DNA from: Lunularia cruciata
Taxonomy: Eukaryota > Streptophyta > Marchantiopsida > Lunulariales > Lunulariaceae
Direction: 5' to 3'
Assembly: GCA_948567375.1 (NCBI GenBank)
Contig: OX419758.1
Location: 60,579,001-60,643,000 of the forward strand
Length of the DNA stretch: 64,000 nt
Shown: one piece after another, positions 21,036 through 32,576 of the stretch
Numbering within the stretch: position 1 is the first letter of the stretch
Layout: the number at the start of each line of letters is the position of its first letter
Translations under genes and position numbers: made by a program
Notes under the pieces: generated by a model
Seen by the model: the letters and a program-made list of their open reading frames with translations, nothing else
Databases searched by the model: none
What the model was told of the DNA's origin: nothing

Positions 21036-21790
21036 CATGTAGAGAGAGCACCATTTTGGGAAGGAGAAGATTGAATCCAATTTCCAAAATCCAAGGTATT
21101 TGATGGTAAGAATCTTTTGGGTTCAATTGAGATTTTTTTATTTGACTATGAATGTTATTTCAAGGCTACAAATGTTCAAGATGAACAGAAACAAATTCTC
21201 TTAGCTTCAAGCAAATTGGACGGAGCAACAAACCTATGGTGGCAATTTTGAGTGGTGCAAGCTAAAAGGCAATTTGTTGCACCAATCATGACATGGGAAG
21301 AATTCAATAATGTAATTATTGTGCAATTCCAAGCAATAAATACCACACGAGCTGCACAAGATAAGTTGGCAAAGTTGAAGTAGATTGGGATTGTAAGAAC
21401 CTACATTATGTAGTTCCAGTAGTATGCAACACCATTATGCAAATTCCAAATGTAATGGATGATGAAGCTCTAGATCAATTTGTGAGTGGATTTAAGTCAC
21501 AAACCCAATTAGAAGTGACTATGCAAGAGCCAAAATATTTGGAAGAAGCCATGCAGCTAGTTGAGTGCTTTGATTCCTTGGTTGCAACAACATGGTCTTT
21601 GACCTTCACAAAACCAACTAGCACATTACACATGTGTAGAAGAGGCGTCACCAATAAAGATTGATGCCATCCGATAGAGACCACTTGCTACAACGGATTG
21701 GGAAAGATTGCCGCGAAATGGAGGTTACTTTTATTATCGCCAGATTGGACATTGCATTGCTAAATGTCCACTCAAGAATGTGCAATCTCA
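21036..21790 (+). pseudogene. gag of element G
   Basis: Retrotransposon gag domain: KVFDGKN, then ATNLWWQF, EEFNNVIIVQFQAINTTRAA and LAKLK(stop)IG, the usual KQ.GSV position with TAG for Gln. An open piece at 21437-21664 includes DDEALDQFVSGFKSQTQLEV. A nucleocapsid knuckle follows near 21725-21770 (YFYYRQIGHCIAKCP), in which the first two Cys have become Tyr. The product would package element RNA. Confidence 0.75.
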
Positions 21791-21899
21791 ACAAGTTGCC
21801 CAAATGGAGGTTGTAGAGTAGAATGATCAAGAAAATAAGGAATCCTAGTAGGAAATTTTGAGCTACCTACTGGGAACTTGATTAGTTCCAATGGGATTG

Positions 21900-22260
21900 A
21901 ACGCTTGACCTCTGCAAGTTTGCTTCACTTGCAATGTACAATATTTGATTGTGGTTGTAAGATTTTGGTTGATTGTAGAAGTTCAAAGAATTGCATGTCT
22001 ATGCAATTAGCAAATGAATTATCTATTCCTATCAAGCTAATTGGAAGTAATTTGATGATTTGAGTAGATTGATGATGGCAGATGGTAGAAAAGGTTCTAC
22101 ATTCTGTACCTTGCATCTTGTTACCTTCAAGATTGGGAAAGAGTATTTAGAGTGTATGAGATTTGTAGTGATGCCTCTACACTATGATGTCATTCTAGGT
22201 TTACCTTGGCTTGAATGTCATAAGGTTCAATTTGATTGGAACCAATGACAAATTCAAGTA
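21900..22260 (+). pseudogene. Aspartic protease of element G
   Basis: ILVDCRSSKNCMSMQLANEL corresponds to the retroviral-type protease active site. The expected D-S/T-G is D-C-R, so the site is lost or mutated. The second half, with the flap-side motif DVILGLPWLECH, is open at 22060-22248. A frameshift near 22060 divides them. Confidence 0.65.
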
Positions 22261-22599
22261 CAACACCAAAGTAAGAATTTCCAATTAGGTTGTATGGCAT
22301 CTTTGAGTTAGACACTTAAGAATAATCAGTCCTAGGATGGGAAGTTTTTCATGAAGGTAGCCATAGAGCAAGCCTTGCAAGGAGATGAGTCCCAAGATAG
22401 AAAGTTTGTCAAGAAAGCAACCATGGAGCAAGCTTTGAAGGGAAATAAGTCCCTAAATGAGAAGTTTGTCAATGAAGTAGTCATAGAGCAAGCTTTGGAG
22501 GAAGATAAGTCTATTTTTGTGGTGTGGATTAATCTGATTGCACAAGGAGAATATGAGGAGGGTCAAAAGCCTCATCAAACATTGGTTGATCAAATAGTT

Positions 22600-24130
22600 C
22601 AAGAGTTTGTAGATGTATTTCTAGATGATATACTAAAAGTATTACCTTTGATTGTGGTATGCCTTCAAGATTGAGTTATTACCAAGGAGTACTCTAGTGA
22701 GTAGACCAATCTATTGGCTCTCACCAAAGGAGTTGGAAGAGTTGCAAACAACACTTAAGGAGTTGTTGGAGAAAGAGTTCATACAACATAGTACATCTCC
22801 TTGGGGAGTATAAGTACTATTTTTTCCAAAGCACCTATGCTTCCCAAGATATAGACGGATATGTAATTCCAAAAAGTCATACCTTTCAGCTTGTATAAAA
22901 CTTATAGATAGCTTTGTCTCAACCCTCTTCACCTGATCCAAAAAAATTATGCTTTATCTTATGAAAAGAATATAATATCCATGGTTATCATGGGCTTAGT
23001 ATATATAGAGATTTGAGAACATCTATTCTTTCTACCATGCAAGGAGCTCATTTTCAAGCCCACCAGTAGTTTTTCCCTTAGACTTGTATACCATCTTGTC
23101 TCCTGAAGTGTTTTATATATATTGAATACCACTATTTGGGATTTTTTCTGCCATATGGATTTTCATCAAAGGCTTATGGACACGTGGCCTACCTACTCCT
23201 TCACTTCACACAAGGTTGCATTTGCCCCTATGGTTTGCTCTATTGTAAGATGACCTAATTTCTTTTTAGTGCTCTTACTTTCTTCTCTATTTGCCAAGGT
23301 TTCTCCTACTTGGGTTTGCTTGGGTTTCTCCCACTGTCCTTGCTTGTGTAGCATTGAAGGTTTTTGCTCCTCACTTGTGGTTTTCTTGGGTTTCTCATGC
23401 TAGTCCTTTTTGTGTAGCATTGCAGTTTTTTGGCTCCTCATATGTCCCTTCCTGTGCAACGCTGAGTTTTCTTGCGAGGAGGTTTCTTTTGCTGATGCTC
23501 TTGTTTCTCACTACTTTTGAGTGGCACTTTAGGGGAGCAACCAAGTTTGCCTTGGCACTCATGAGTTTTTGAGCAAAAACTCAGAATGAGGGGTATTAGC
23601 AATTATTTATCTACTTTGGCAAAGAAGGATGGAGGACTTTTTTTTGTATTGATTACCATGGGCTCAATAAAGAAACATTGAAGAATACATATCCCTTGCC
23701 TTAAATTGATGACTTGCTTGACCAATTGAGTGAAGCATAATATTTCTCCAAGTTGGATCTTTGCAACAACTATTGGCAAATCCCCATTGATAGAGAGGAT
23801 GTGCAAAAGATTACCTTTTGCTCAAGGTATGAGTATTTTGAGTGGAAGTTCTACCTTTTGGGCTCACTACTGCTCCAACAATCTTCATGGATCAGATGCA
23901 TCGGGTGTTAGATGAACTATTGGATTGGTACGTGGTAGTGTTTTTGGATGATATCTTAATCTATAGCAAGATAGAGGTAGAACATGTGAATCATATGTGA
24001 GAAGTCCTAAGACGACTATAACAATGGAAATTTTGTCAAGAAGTCAAAGTGTGCTTTTTGGCGGAAGGAAGTTACCTTCTTGGGTCACAAGATCTCATCA
24101 GAGGGGATCAAGATGGAAGGGAAGAAAATC
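22600..24130 (+). pseudogene. Reverse transcriptase of element G (split)
   Basis: The first part (22600-22831) includes VSRPIYWLSPKELEELQTTL and ends at SPWGV.VLFF. After the insert, the frame resumes at 23620 with KKDGG. The catalytic FLDDILIYS (F-x-D-D) lies at 23941-23967. Several stops and frameshifts are present. The RNase H follows directly. Confidence 0.75.
22832..23619. mobile_element. Unknown 0.8 kb insert in the RT of element G
   Basis: CAAAG occurs at both joints (22827-22831 and 23620-23624), and the RT frame resumes across it, so it is an insertion with a probable 5-bp duplication. The ends (CACCTATGC... and ...CTACTTTGG) fit no family I know. Inside, 23306-23470 has about three degenerate units of 60-70 bases around CTTGGGTTTCTC and TGTGTAGCATTG. 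No coding frame is convincing. Confidence 0.5.
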
Positions 24131-24770
24131 AAGTCCATTACTAATTGGCCTATTTCAAAGGATGCTATAGAAGTATGTGCATTTAATGGATTGGCCAATT
24201 TTTATCAATGGTTCATCCATTATTATGCCCATGTGGCCACACCATTGATTGATCTCTTGGGGAAGAACTCAAGCTTTTAGTGGACCACCAAGCACAAAGA
24301 GGCATTCTAGAAGCCAAAACATATGGTGTCTTCAAGACCCTTTCTTCAACCATATGATACTCAACTACTTTGTGTGGTTGATTTTGATGCTTCTATCTTT
24401 GCAATTGGAGCCATGTTGCCGCAAGAATTCCTAGATGGATTACATCTCATTGCCTTTGTGTCTCACCAACTAAATACAGCTGAAAGAAATTACTCTATTC
24501 AAGATTGGGAACAACTAGCAATGGCATAAACCACCAAGGCATGGAGACATTATCTCTTGGGGAAACAAGTGATCATGCAAACTGATCAAAAATCATTGTT
24601 GCAGACATTACACTTGGAACACATGAAGAGTCAACATCATCAATGGGAGGAACAACTTTAATTATTTGATATCAAACTTGAGTACAAACCTAGTTGGTTC
24701 TATGTCATTCTTGATTCCCTAACACAATGACCTAATTTGAATCTCTTCCTCTCACCACCGCAACACAAAC
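24130..24770 (+). pseudogene. RNase H of element G
   Basis: Open at 24323-24529: VVDFDASIFAIGAMLPQEF matches the Ty3 RNase H start with its first Asp, then IAFVSHQLNTAERNYSIQD and, after stops, WRHYLLGKQVIMQTDQKSL. The stretch 24080-24280 before it is the RT-RNase H tether. It acts with the RT in removing RNA from the hybrid. Confidence 0.75.
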
Positions 24771-24779
24771 AATGGTATC

Positions 24780-25280
24780 AATTGACTCCAAAGTCCAAAT
24801 CAAGTTTAAGATAGCTCTACAACAAGATCCTTTCTTTCAAATGGTACAAGTTCACCTTGTAGCATGCGACAAGTAGTACAACACCTTCTCCTACAAGGAA
24901 GTTCTTCTATTCTATGAGAATTGGATTTATGTTCTAGCCAAGGATGATCTCCAACTTGTGCATCTCCAAGAAGCCCATGACTTACCAATCATTGGTCACA
25001 TGGGTGTGGATAAGACCTTGGGTACCCGCCAATGCAAATAGTGATGGCCTAACATGACACAAGATGTTTGAGAGTTTGTTTGCTTGTGTGAGAGTTTCCA
25101 ATGCAACAAGGTTAGCAACCAAAAACCAAGTGGACTCCTTCAACCACTTCCCATTCCATCTTCTTGATGGAATGGGAATGTTTGGAAAACACATGAACTT
25201 GGATCTTATCACATCCTTGCCCAAGATAAAACAAGGTCACATGACAATCATGGTGTTTAGATAAGCTTAGTAAGCAAATC
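24780..25280 (+). pseudogene. Integrase of element G, N-terminal part
   Basis: HHCC zinc domain: EAHDLPIIGHMGVDKTLG, then PNMTQDV and CESFQCNK. LLQPLPIPSS begins the core. In one frame DKLSKQI runs up to 25280, where element X interrupts. The core continues at 31563 with KIHLAPTFDTMDAP. Confidence 0.8.
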
Positions 25281-25310
25281 TGCGGTACCCACCTTTTTTG
25301 TTTTGTTTTG

Positions 25311-26700
25311 TTTTATGAAAGTTTTGAAGAAGAAGTGTATTGAGGAAGCCCAAATTACAAAGGAAAGAATGGACTTAGATGTCTTCAGAGTAAAACCAAA
25401 GAAGTAGACCTTGGGTTGGGAATTGGGAGTACTCAGATGGGATTACAAAGAGACAAATCCAAAGAAGTGCTTCTTTGGAATAGGAAGCAAAGGCCAATAT
25501 GAAGACGGTGTAATAACCTCTCTACGTGCAAAGCCAATCAAGAATGTACACCTCAAGAAATGGCAAAGGTAGGAGAAGAATACCTTAATAGTGAAAGGAA
25601 ACCAACATGCAAAAGAAGTGGGAGTCGATATTGAAATCAACTGAAGAATGATTGCGCTTTGGGGTACTATAAAATTGCAATTGCTTAGGAGGAAACCAAA
25701 TATGTCAAATAGATATCCTGTTCCTCTGAGTAGTCGTCTTGTAGTAACACGTGTCAAGAAACCAATTGAGAGTGAAATTTTCTAAAGTCCAGAAGGGGTT
25801 AGAGTGTCGTATCCAAGAGAAGGGATAGGCTTCTAGTGCCAAAGAACTAGGGAGCAGATCATGGCAAAGAAGACTAAGAATGCACTCGTAGTGAGGAGTT
25901 TCACAATTTGGTGATTAGACGTCATAGCTAGGATCTAAGTCTTGAATAGACTTTGGGTCACATTCTTGGCATGGAATTGGAATGTCAATTTTCTAGACAT
26001 CATGGTAGAGATAGTTGCTAGTAATTGTGAGGAAGGCTCCAAAGTTATAGGGAAGAGAGGAAATCTAGCTTGATTGATTGATTTGGATTGGAAGTTAGTA
26101 TTGGGGAAGGAAGCAAGTGAGGCAACTAGGGTCACCTTCTATTGGAAGTGTGACGCTATAGAGGAGACTACAGAAATTTGAAATTTGTTCTTTCCTCCAT
26201 GGACTTACAATGGCTACAAAGTGGAGTCCTTTTGGGACCCAATTAAGTGGAGCATTGTAGGGGCGCTCATGGCCATGTTCAAGCCTAAGCAAACAACATA
26301 TGTGAACATGCAACATGCAATCTTCTTCCCCTAGATGTTTGCAGTAGTGAAGGTGAATTGGGTGAAGTGTTTCCACCAAAGCACAAGGCAGATAACTATC
26401 AAGTGGAGAACAAATTCATCACCACACTACTTTGCACCATTTGCAACAAACTTCTACTTCAAATTAAATTTTTTGACCATGAAAGAGAGGCGGTGTATGG
26501 TTTTGCATCTCCATCTCAATCTATGATAAGAAGCAAATAAAGAAGAGCAACAATACATGTTACAACTACAAGCCAGTGATGACCATTTCATCAAAAGGGG
26601 ACAAAGGAAGATGGTGGAAGGAAGAACCCAAGAACAAAGAAGGGGACTAAACCCAAAGAGGTAGCCTTACCTTAGCCACAATGCAAAATTTGAAGACTCA
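25311..26700 (+). pseudogene. Unidentified reading frame of element X, first part
   Basis: Reads, with stops, VLKKKCIEEAQITKERMDLD near the start (copy B has VLKKKCIIETKLNTNREEM). Later come LDWKLVLGKEASEATRVTFYW and SFWDPIKWSIVGALMAMFKP followed by KQTTYVNMQ and AIFF. The last portion recurs at 14581-15081 and 41272-41502. The many stops are mostly TAG or TGA. No known domain is recognised, and no RT, protease or integrase motif is present. It may be a structural protein, but that is a guess. Confidence 0.55.
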
Positions 26701-27124
26701 ATCCGTGAGGTAAGAAGGCGGTGAGGGACAAGACTTCATAGAAAGAGTTTGGAGAATTAAGAAGGCAAAGAACCCCAACTCCATCATACTCCTCAAAGGC
26801 TAACGCTCCAAGACTCAAGACATTGCTCGCTAGAGAACTCAATGAAAGAAAGATAGTTGCAAATGAAAGGATGATGAGTACTTTCTCACCCCTTGTTTAT
26901 GTACTTGTGAAATAGTTATGCACCAAAGTTTCTAATTACTAGAGTAACTCAAGTTACTAGGCTAAAAGTCAAATAAAGTCAAAAAGTATAAAGGATTATC
27001 TATCCACATGGGCATATTCTACTAAGCATGTGATCTTATCTTGACCCAACCACTAAGTCAAGGATTCCTTTACATGGGCTATCCTTGGACTAAGGAAGAA
27101 TCCAAAACAAAAAGGCTTGCGGGC

Positions 27125-27945
27125 CTAAGGTTGGCCTCCTTTATATGGATAACTTCCATAACTCCTAGGCCCCCTCCCCATATTCTGATCCACCTCTTTC
27201 TTCTCCCATAGTTGCACCACATTGATCTTGAGATCTGCAAGTTGTTTTGTGATGGTTTGAAGTGGATCCTTTGGTGCAGGTGCAAGAATTGGAGCAACTA
27301 CTACTTGTGGTGCAACCCTTACCACCAAAGTATCAGTAGTTCTACCATAATTATGACCTTGAGGAGGATGCACAACCTCCTTCACCACCAAATCATTCTC
27401 ATCTCCTTCCTAACTCTCCTCCATACGAATTGCAATCTTCATAGCTTCAACCTTGGAAGAAGATTTCTCATATCTCACCTTGCTTCTTATTTGTGGTCTC
27501 AATCCTCCCACAAAATTATTGGTAAGCATGGCCCCTATGCCAATCATAGTAGTCTCACATCATCTCCACCCTTCCTCAACACTATGCAAAGTCTGGACTC
27601 TAACTTTTCCACTCTTTCCACATAGATTATCACTTTCTCTCCATCTCCTTGTTTGAGAAAGGTAATCTCACCCATCGATCTCTGATAACTCTCATATGGA
27701 AAAAAGTTCTCAATGAGTGTTGAAGTCAAACTCTCCCAAGACTCTTCTTCCCTATCTCTCCTCTTTGTCTTTTGGTATTCTAACTCATACCATGTAAGTG
27801 TTGCATACTCAAAGAAATCTGGTAATAATGAGACCCACTCACTCTTCTTCCTCTCATTGTTTTCTATGCAAGCTCTCTTGAAGTCTCTCATAAAGGACTC
27901 CACATCTTCTCCATCCTCGCCAAAGAAAACCGGAAGTTTCTCCAT
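27125..27945 (-). pseudogene. gag of element S
   Basis: A 133-codon open piece (27544-27945) starts MEKLPVFFGEDGEDVESFMR and has the gag-domain features WYELEYQ, WESLTSTLIENFFPYES, LKQGDGEKVIIYVERVEKLE. A frameshifted continuation to 27125 includes the KVRYE...EAMKIAIRMEES region and a Gly/Arg/Tyr-rich tail (MGRGPRSYGSYPYKGGQP), where nucleocapsid sequence would begin. The frame ends where the truncated 3' LTR starts. Confidence 0.7.
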
Positions 27946-29544
27946 CTTAACCCTTCATTATCTTTCTTTCCTCTCAACTTTTGTTTTCTTTTTCTCTTTT
28001 CTTTTCTCTCACTCTATAACTAATAGAGTATATACATGACTAACACCATCTGAGAATAATCCAACCTAGGTAACACAAAAGGTTCAGGTTGCTCCAATAT
28101 TTCTATAGCAACATCAAATCCTAGTATGTATATTAATCAAACTCTCATGGATAGTTTAGCCATAAGTTGAAAGATTATCTCCATCACTAATCTTGAGAAC
28201 TAGCTGATGAAGGTGGTAGTATTTATGTAACTTTACTAGACTCTCTCCAAGATACTTCACCAAAGTCTCCAAAAGTGCTTTTACTCCACTACACTCATGT
28301 CCTTTTGGAAGTCCTTCTACTCCACAAACCTCACATAACTCCTTGGTCTTAGATCTTCTCCCTCCCAATCTTGGTGAAGAAGGTCCAACATGCAAACCCA
28401 AGTCAAGTAAGCCTCTCCTTTCTCTCAATCTCTAGCTCTCAAAGGTCAATGGACATGAACTTGCCTTATGTCCCTTCTTTCCACATAGAAAGCACTTAGA
28501 CTCACTCTTTCCTCCAAGTAGTGTAGGTTTTTGGATCCTCTCAACACTCTCTTCAAATTCTATTGTAAACTCTCTTTTCCTCAAATCCACCCCTACAATC
28601 ACCTCAAACCCTTAGGGAGCCTTGCATACTCTTATTTTTCACTCTTGATGACCCTCTATGTTCCCAAGATGAATCTAAACACTCAAACATGTTTTTTGTT
28701 GCTCTCAAACTCCCCATGCATGAGATCTCAACTCTACAGAATTTACACTTCCTCACAATCTCACTTAAATCCCTCTATTGGTATGTCATAGTCCTTTGAA
28801 ATTTTGTGCACTTAATCACAACTCCAGAGCATCCCTCCTTGGAAAATTTCAGATCTTTTCATTTAACCGTTTGGCCTAGAAATCTTTCTATTCAGCATAC
28901 ATATTTCAGATTTGATATGAAAACCACACCCCTTACTTTAAAAACTTATAACTCTTTGCTCAAGAATGATCTCTGTCTAATTTTTGTGTCAAAGTGTAGG
29001 ATACAATGCACTGATTTTCTTGTAAATATTTATGACAATCCACTAAAACTTGAAGAAATGGCAGACTCTGTACAATTTTCTAGAGAGCATGCAATTGCGG
29101 GAGCAGTTTACCCTATCAACTTTCCAAAATTCTAGCCTAGTGCGCATAGCAGCTCTCAAAATAATTTAAGTGTGCTAACTGAAAGATAACCTAAGCTATC
29201 ATATGTAGAAATTTCAAGTCTAGATCCCAAACTTGAGATTTTGCCCAAAATCACCTTAATCCCCAAAATCTACCATCCACCTCACACAATCTCTCCAAAT
29301 ACTCTCAAGTGTACAAGATGTACAAAATCACCTCAAAATAATCATTATGAAATACATGGTGTACAAATGGGTCCAAATTCTCTAACATAAGTTCAACTCT
29401 CTTCTCCCCTAAAGTTCTCTCTAAGTGAGCTCTCATAGCCTCCTTGTGTCTAATATAGAATTATTTGCGGAACATTATCTTGCCTTTTAGAGAGGTCCCA
29501 AAAACAGAACCAAAATTGTGATCCAGCCTGTATCTCACTCAAGA

Positions 29545-30207
29545 TGAACCTTTGATGGCTATTATGGTAGTGCACCATGGACTAAGAAGGCAAAGAACCC
29601 CAAATCCATCATACTCCTCAAAGGCTAACACTCCAAGACTCAAGACATTGCTCACTAGAGAACTCAATGAAAGAGAGATAGTTGCAAATGAAAGGATGAT
29701 GAGTACTTCCTCACCCTTATTTATATACTTATGAAATAGTTACACACCAAAGTTACTAATTACTAGAGTAACTCAAGTTACTAGGCTAAAAGTCAAATAA
29801 AGTCAAAAAGTATAAAGGAATATCCATCCACATGGGCATATTCGACTAAGCATGTGATCTTATCTTGACCCAACCACTAAGTCAAGGATTCCTTTACATG
29901 GGCTATCCTTAGACTATACAAGAATCCAAAACAAAAAGGCATGCGGGCCCAAGAGTTCTCGATTCTTTCCTCAAAACCAAACACCTAGGAATAATACCAA
30001 GTCAACACATTAGAATCCAAGATAGTGGTGCTCATCTTTTGCACTTCCTCTAAAGTAAGGTCCACTCTATCTTAGCTATGACTAACTTTAGCTAATCATG
30101 ACTAATGTAGAATCATCATTTATCTCTATATAAATAATATCTCGCAAGTACTTGTAATACCAAGCTAAATATCACAATACCACACATATGCACAAATGGG
30201 TGTTACA
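29545..30207 (-). repeat. 5' LTR of element S
   Basis: On the minus strand it begins TGTAACACCC and ends AAAGGTTCA (663 bases). It aligns with 54437-55094 throughout. The leader that follows it on the minus strand (TCTTGAGTGAGATACAGGC) is also present after the other copy, which fixes the LTR end. Confidence 0.8.
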
Positions 30208-30770
30208 GTATAGAGAAGAGTTGAAGGCAGAAAAATCTTGGAGGTATGCGTCAGAGTCAGTAGGGGAAGTTCTTAGAAGACTACATGCAATGTTGAGCAC
30301 AAATTTTGAAGGAAGATTGGAGAAAGCAAGAGTGCATGAATTGAAATTGCTTGTGCAGGAAACTTGGAAGAGAATAGTGAAAGATGTAGATATGAACACT
30401 CTGTTGATTCAGTTGAGGGAACAAGTGGATAGGAAGATAATTAAGGTAAGAGACAATGTAAGTCTCAGATTAGACTTAGTGAATTCAAAGTAAGAGAGGC
30501 TTTGGAGTAGTGTGAAGGAAGATAAGAAGTCCAAAGTTGCAGAAGTAGGAGTGCAGGTGTCTTTGGATTAGTTATCTGAGACATTAGAGAAGAGTGGGTC
30601 GGGAGATAAAGAGTTAGATAGGATACCCACCAATGCAATTGTAGTTAAGAGTGAAGAGGTAGTTGAAATAACAAAGGAATTAGTAGAATTAGATAGACCT
30701 AAAGAAGGAGAAGTGATTGGAGGATCATCAAGTTTGGAAGCCAAAGAAGTAGACATCGGATTGGAGTAGA
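30208..30770 (+). pseudogene. Element X reading frame, coiled-coil-like C-terminal part
   Basis: Open for 101 codons at 30188-30493, beginning inside the S LTR. It has heptad-like, Lys/Glu/Leu-rich sequence containing VHELKLLVQETWKRIVKDVD. The minus-strand copy at 39712-39972 has NLHELKLQVQEMKCKTYKEE. The next part (VQVSLD.LSETLEKSGSGD) matches copy B at 52325-52594 (VQVSLDLTLDTLEKSGLGD). Probably an oligomerising region; function unknown. Confidence 0.5.
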
Positions 30771-31562
30771 AATAGATTTGAGATATGAAGAGGTAGATAT
30801 GAAGAGGTGCATTGTCATTTTGGATCTACAGATTGTAGAGTTATTGTAGAACGGTATAGTTATTAGCAACTACCTATTTCTCTACTATTTAATGGAGACA
30901 TTTGCAGTCTTATGTTTTTCAGTATTCATAATTTTTCAAGATAGATAAAGCAAAGTGCTGACTCTAGTGCTCATTGCTTGAGTTTAATTCCAAGTATCAA
31001 TTTTGTGTGTGTGTTTGTGGGTATGTGTAGAATTTCAAAGTGCAAGTAAGGTGCTTGTTGGATGTTAGATTCCACAACCATGATCTTCATTCTATGTGTT
31101 TGATCCTAAGTGAAGTGCAATCAAAGCAATGCTTTAATAGATTTGAGAGAAATTATAGTGTTGGTAGTATTTTGCATTTGTGAGTGCAATGCTGAGTTGA
31201 TGTGAAGCAATTTTGATCAAGGAAGTTGTGCTTTCAATGGAGGGGTAAAACACAATTCTGAGGCAAAGTCATTTTGCAGCAAAGTAGTTGTCTTTGGAAG
31301 GATCAGAATCATCACAATCAAGTTTGTTTAGAAAGATTTGAATGAGTTGTGATTAATGAGTGTTAATTCATGACAAGAATGCAATCTAGTACTTGTTACT
31401 CTCTTTTGGGTGTAGTTTCTACCTGAGAGATTAAAGATGTAACCAAGAAAAACTACATGTTATCCTTTGTCTTTGTATTTGACCAATTTTGACTTATATC
31501 TCTACGGGAACAAACTTTACTTACATGATTATTGCAAAAGTGATATTTACCGGGTTGTCACA
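30771..31562 (+). repeat. Non-coding 3'-terminal region of element X
   Basis: About 790 bases with no frame, aligned to 51413-52210 (reverse strand) over its full length, and more loosely to 13100-13848. Shared landmarks include TGTGTTTGATCCTAAGTGAA, GGCAAAGTCATTTTGCA and CTCTCTTTTGGGTGTA. Both undisputed copies end in GTCACA. Confidence 0.75.
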
Positions 31563-32570
31563 AAATCCATTTAGCACCAACCTTTGATACTATGGATGCT
31601 CCAAAATTAGAGTAGATCTACTTTGACAATATCTTTAAGCATCATGGAATGCCACATGTACTCATCTCCAACCGTGATCCTTGATTCATTGGAAAATTTT
31701 GGCAAGCACTCTTCCATATACTCAACATCAAGCTTGCTTTGTCCATGGCTTATCATCTTCAAATTGATGCACAAACTAAATGTGCAAATTGCACCTTGGA
31801 GGATATGCTTAATGCCTTTTTCAACATCCACCATACCAATTGGATGAATGTCTTGCAACTGTAGAGTTTCCATACAATAATTCCAAACATGCAAGCACCG
31901 GATTCTCTCCTTTCTTCTTCAATTTAGGCCAAGATCCACTTGTTCTAGATTCCCTTCTTGATCCTCCTCCATCTCATTTTCCTCATACTTCAACCTTCTT
32001 GGCCACCATAGCCCAATCCGTCTAACAAGCCAAATCTCACCTCCTTGTTGCCCAAAATTGTCAAAAAAAATATGCAAACCACCATTGTTGTGATCTCACC
32101 TTTTAAGTTGGTGATAAGGCCATGCTCTTGTCTAGTAACCTACCCTTCACACTTGATACCCAAGTCTATAAACTTACTCCTAATTGGATAGGACACTTTG
32201 AAGTCACACAAATCATTTCTCTTGTTGCTTATCGACTTGCCTTGCCTTGTCATATGTGCATCCACCCTCTCTTTCATATTTCCAAGTTGAAACTCTTTGT
32301 CCCTAATCCATCTCCTTTTTGTTCTTGTATCCAACCTCCTCCTCCTCCCATCCCTATCAATGATCATGAGGAATACAAAGTTGATTGTATCTTGACGTGT
32401 CGTAGCATTCAACAAAGCCATCGACAACATACAAAGTACAAGATCCTTTGGAAAGGGATCCCATTCATGATGCCACATAGGAACCTCTTTCCCATCTCCA
32501 AAATACACAAATGGCCATCCAATAGTTTGAAACTTCAATGGCTACAAGAATGTCACCAACTAGCGATGGA
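31563..32570 (+). pseudogene. Integrase core, C-terminal part and chromodomain of element G
   Basis: Resumes the integrase with IHLAPTFDTMDAPKLE. The second catalytic Asp is in NRDP (usually SDRD) and AYHLQIDAQTKCANCTLEDM carries the region of the catalytic Glu, now Lys. GFSPFFFNLGQDPLVLDSLL and FEVTQIISLVAYRLALPCHM form the C-terminal domain. At 32368-32520 EEYKVDCILTCRS...YKILWKG is a chromodomain, which marks the element as a chromovirus; chromodomains of this class guide insertion toward heterochromatin. Stops and frameshifts are present. Confidence 0.8.
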
Positions 32571-32576
32571 GGAATA

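Larger units (their letters stand above)
26758..30207 (-). mobile_element. LTR element S nested in element X
   Basis: Minus-strand element. The complete 5' LTR is 29545-30207 and the internal region runs from 29544 to 27130. A 3' LTR fragment covers 26758-27129, matching the corresponding part of the 5' LTR (shared AAGAAGGCAAAGAACCCC and GTCAAGGATTCCTTTACATG). Internally only gag can be recognised; pol is missing, so a deletion or a non-autonomous gag-only element is likely. A second LTR of the family is at 54437-55094. Confidence 0.7.
25281..31562 (+). mobile_element. Element X, copy A: TG...CA unit with 5-bp duplication, no RT
   Basis: Inserted in the integrase codons of element G. AAATC is duplicated exactly at 25276-25280 and 31563-31567. 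The unit begins TGCGGTACCCACC and ends GGGTTGTCACA. Copy B (51413-53277) begins TGTGGTACACAC, ends ATGTCACA, and is bounded by AGGAG, so the ends are confirmed twice. Inside are an unidentified coding region (25311-26700), an S element nested at 26758-30207, a Lys/Glu-rich coiled-coil-like stretch (30208-30770), and an 0.8 kb non-coding end. Without S it is about 2.8 kb. Ends and duplication are those of retroviral-type integration. No second LTR is seen, so it is either a solo LTR that carries a reading frame or a non-autonomous element. Confidence 0.8.
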
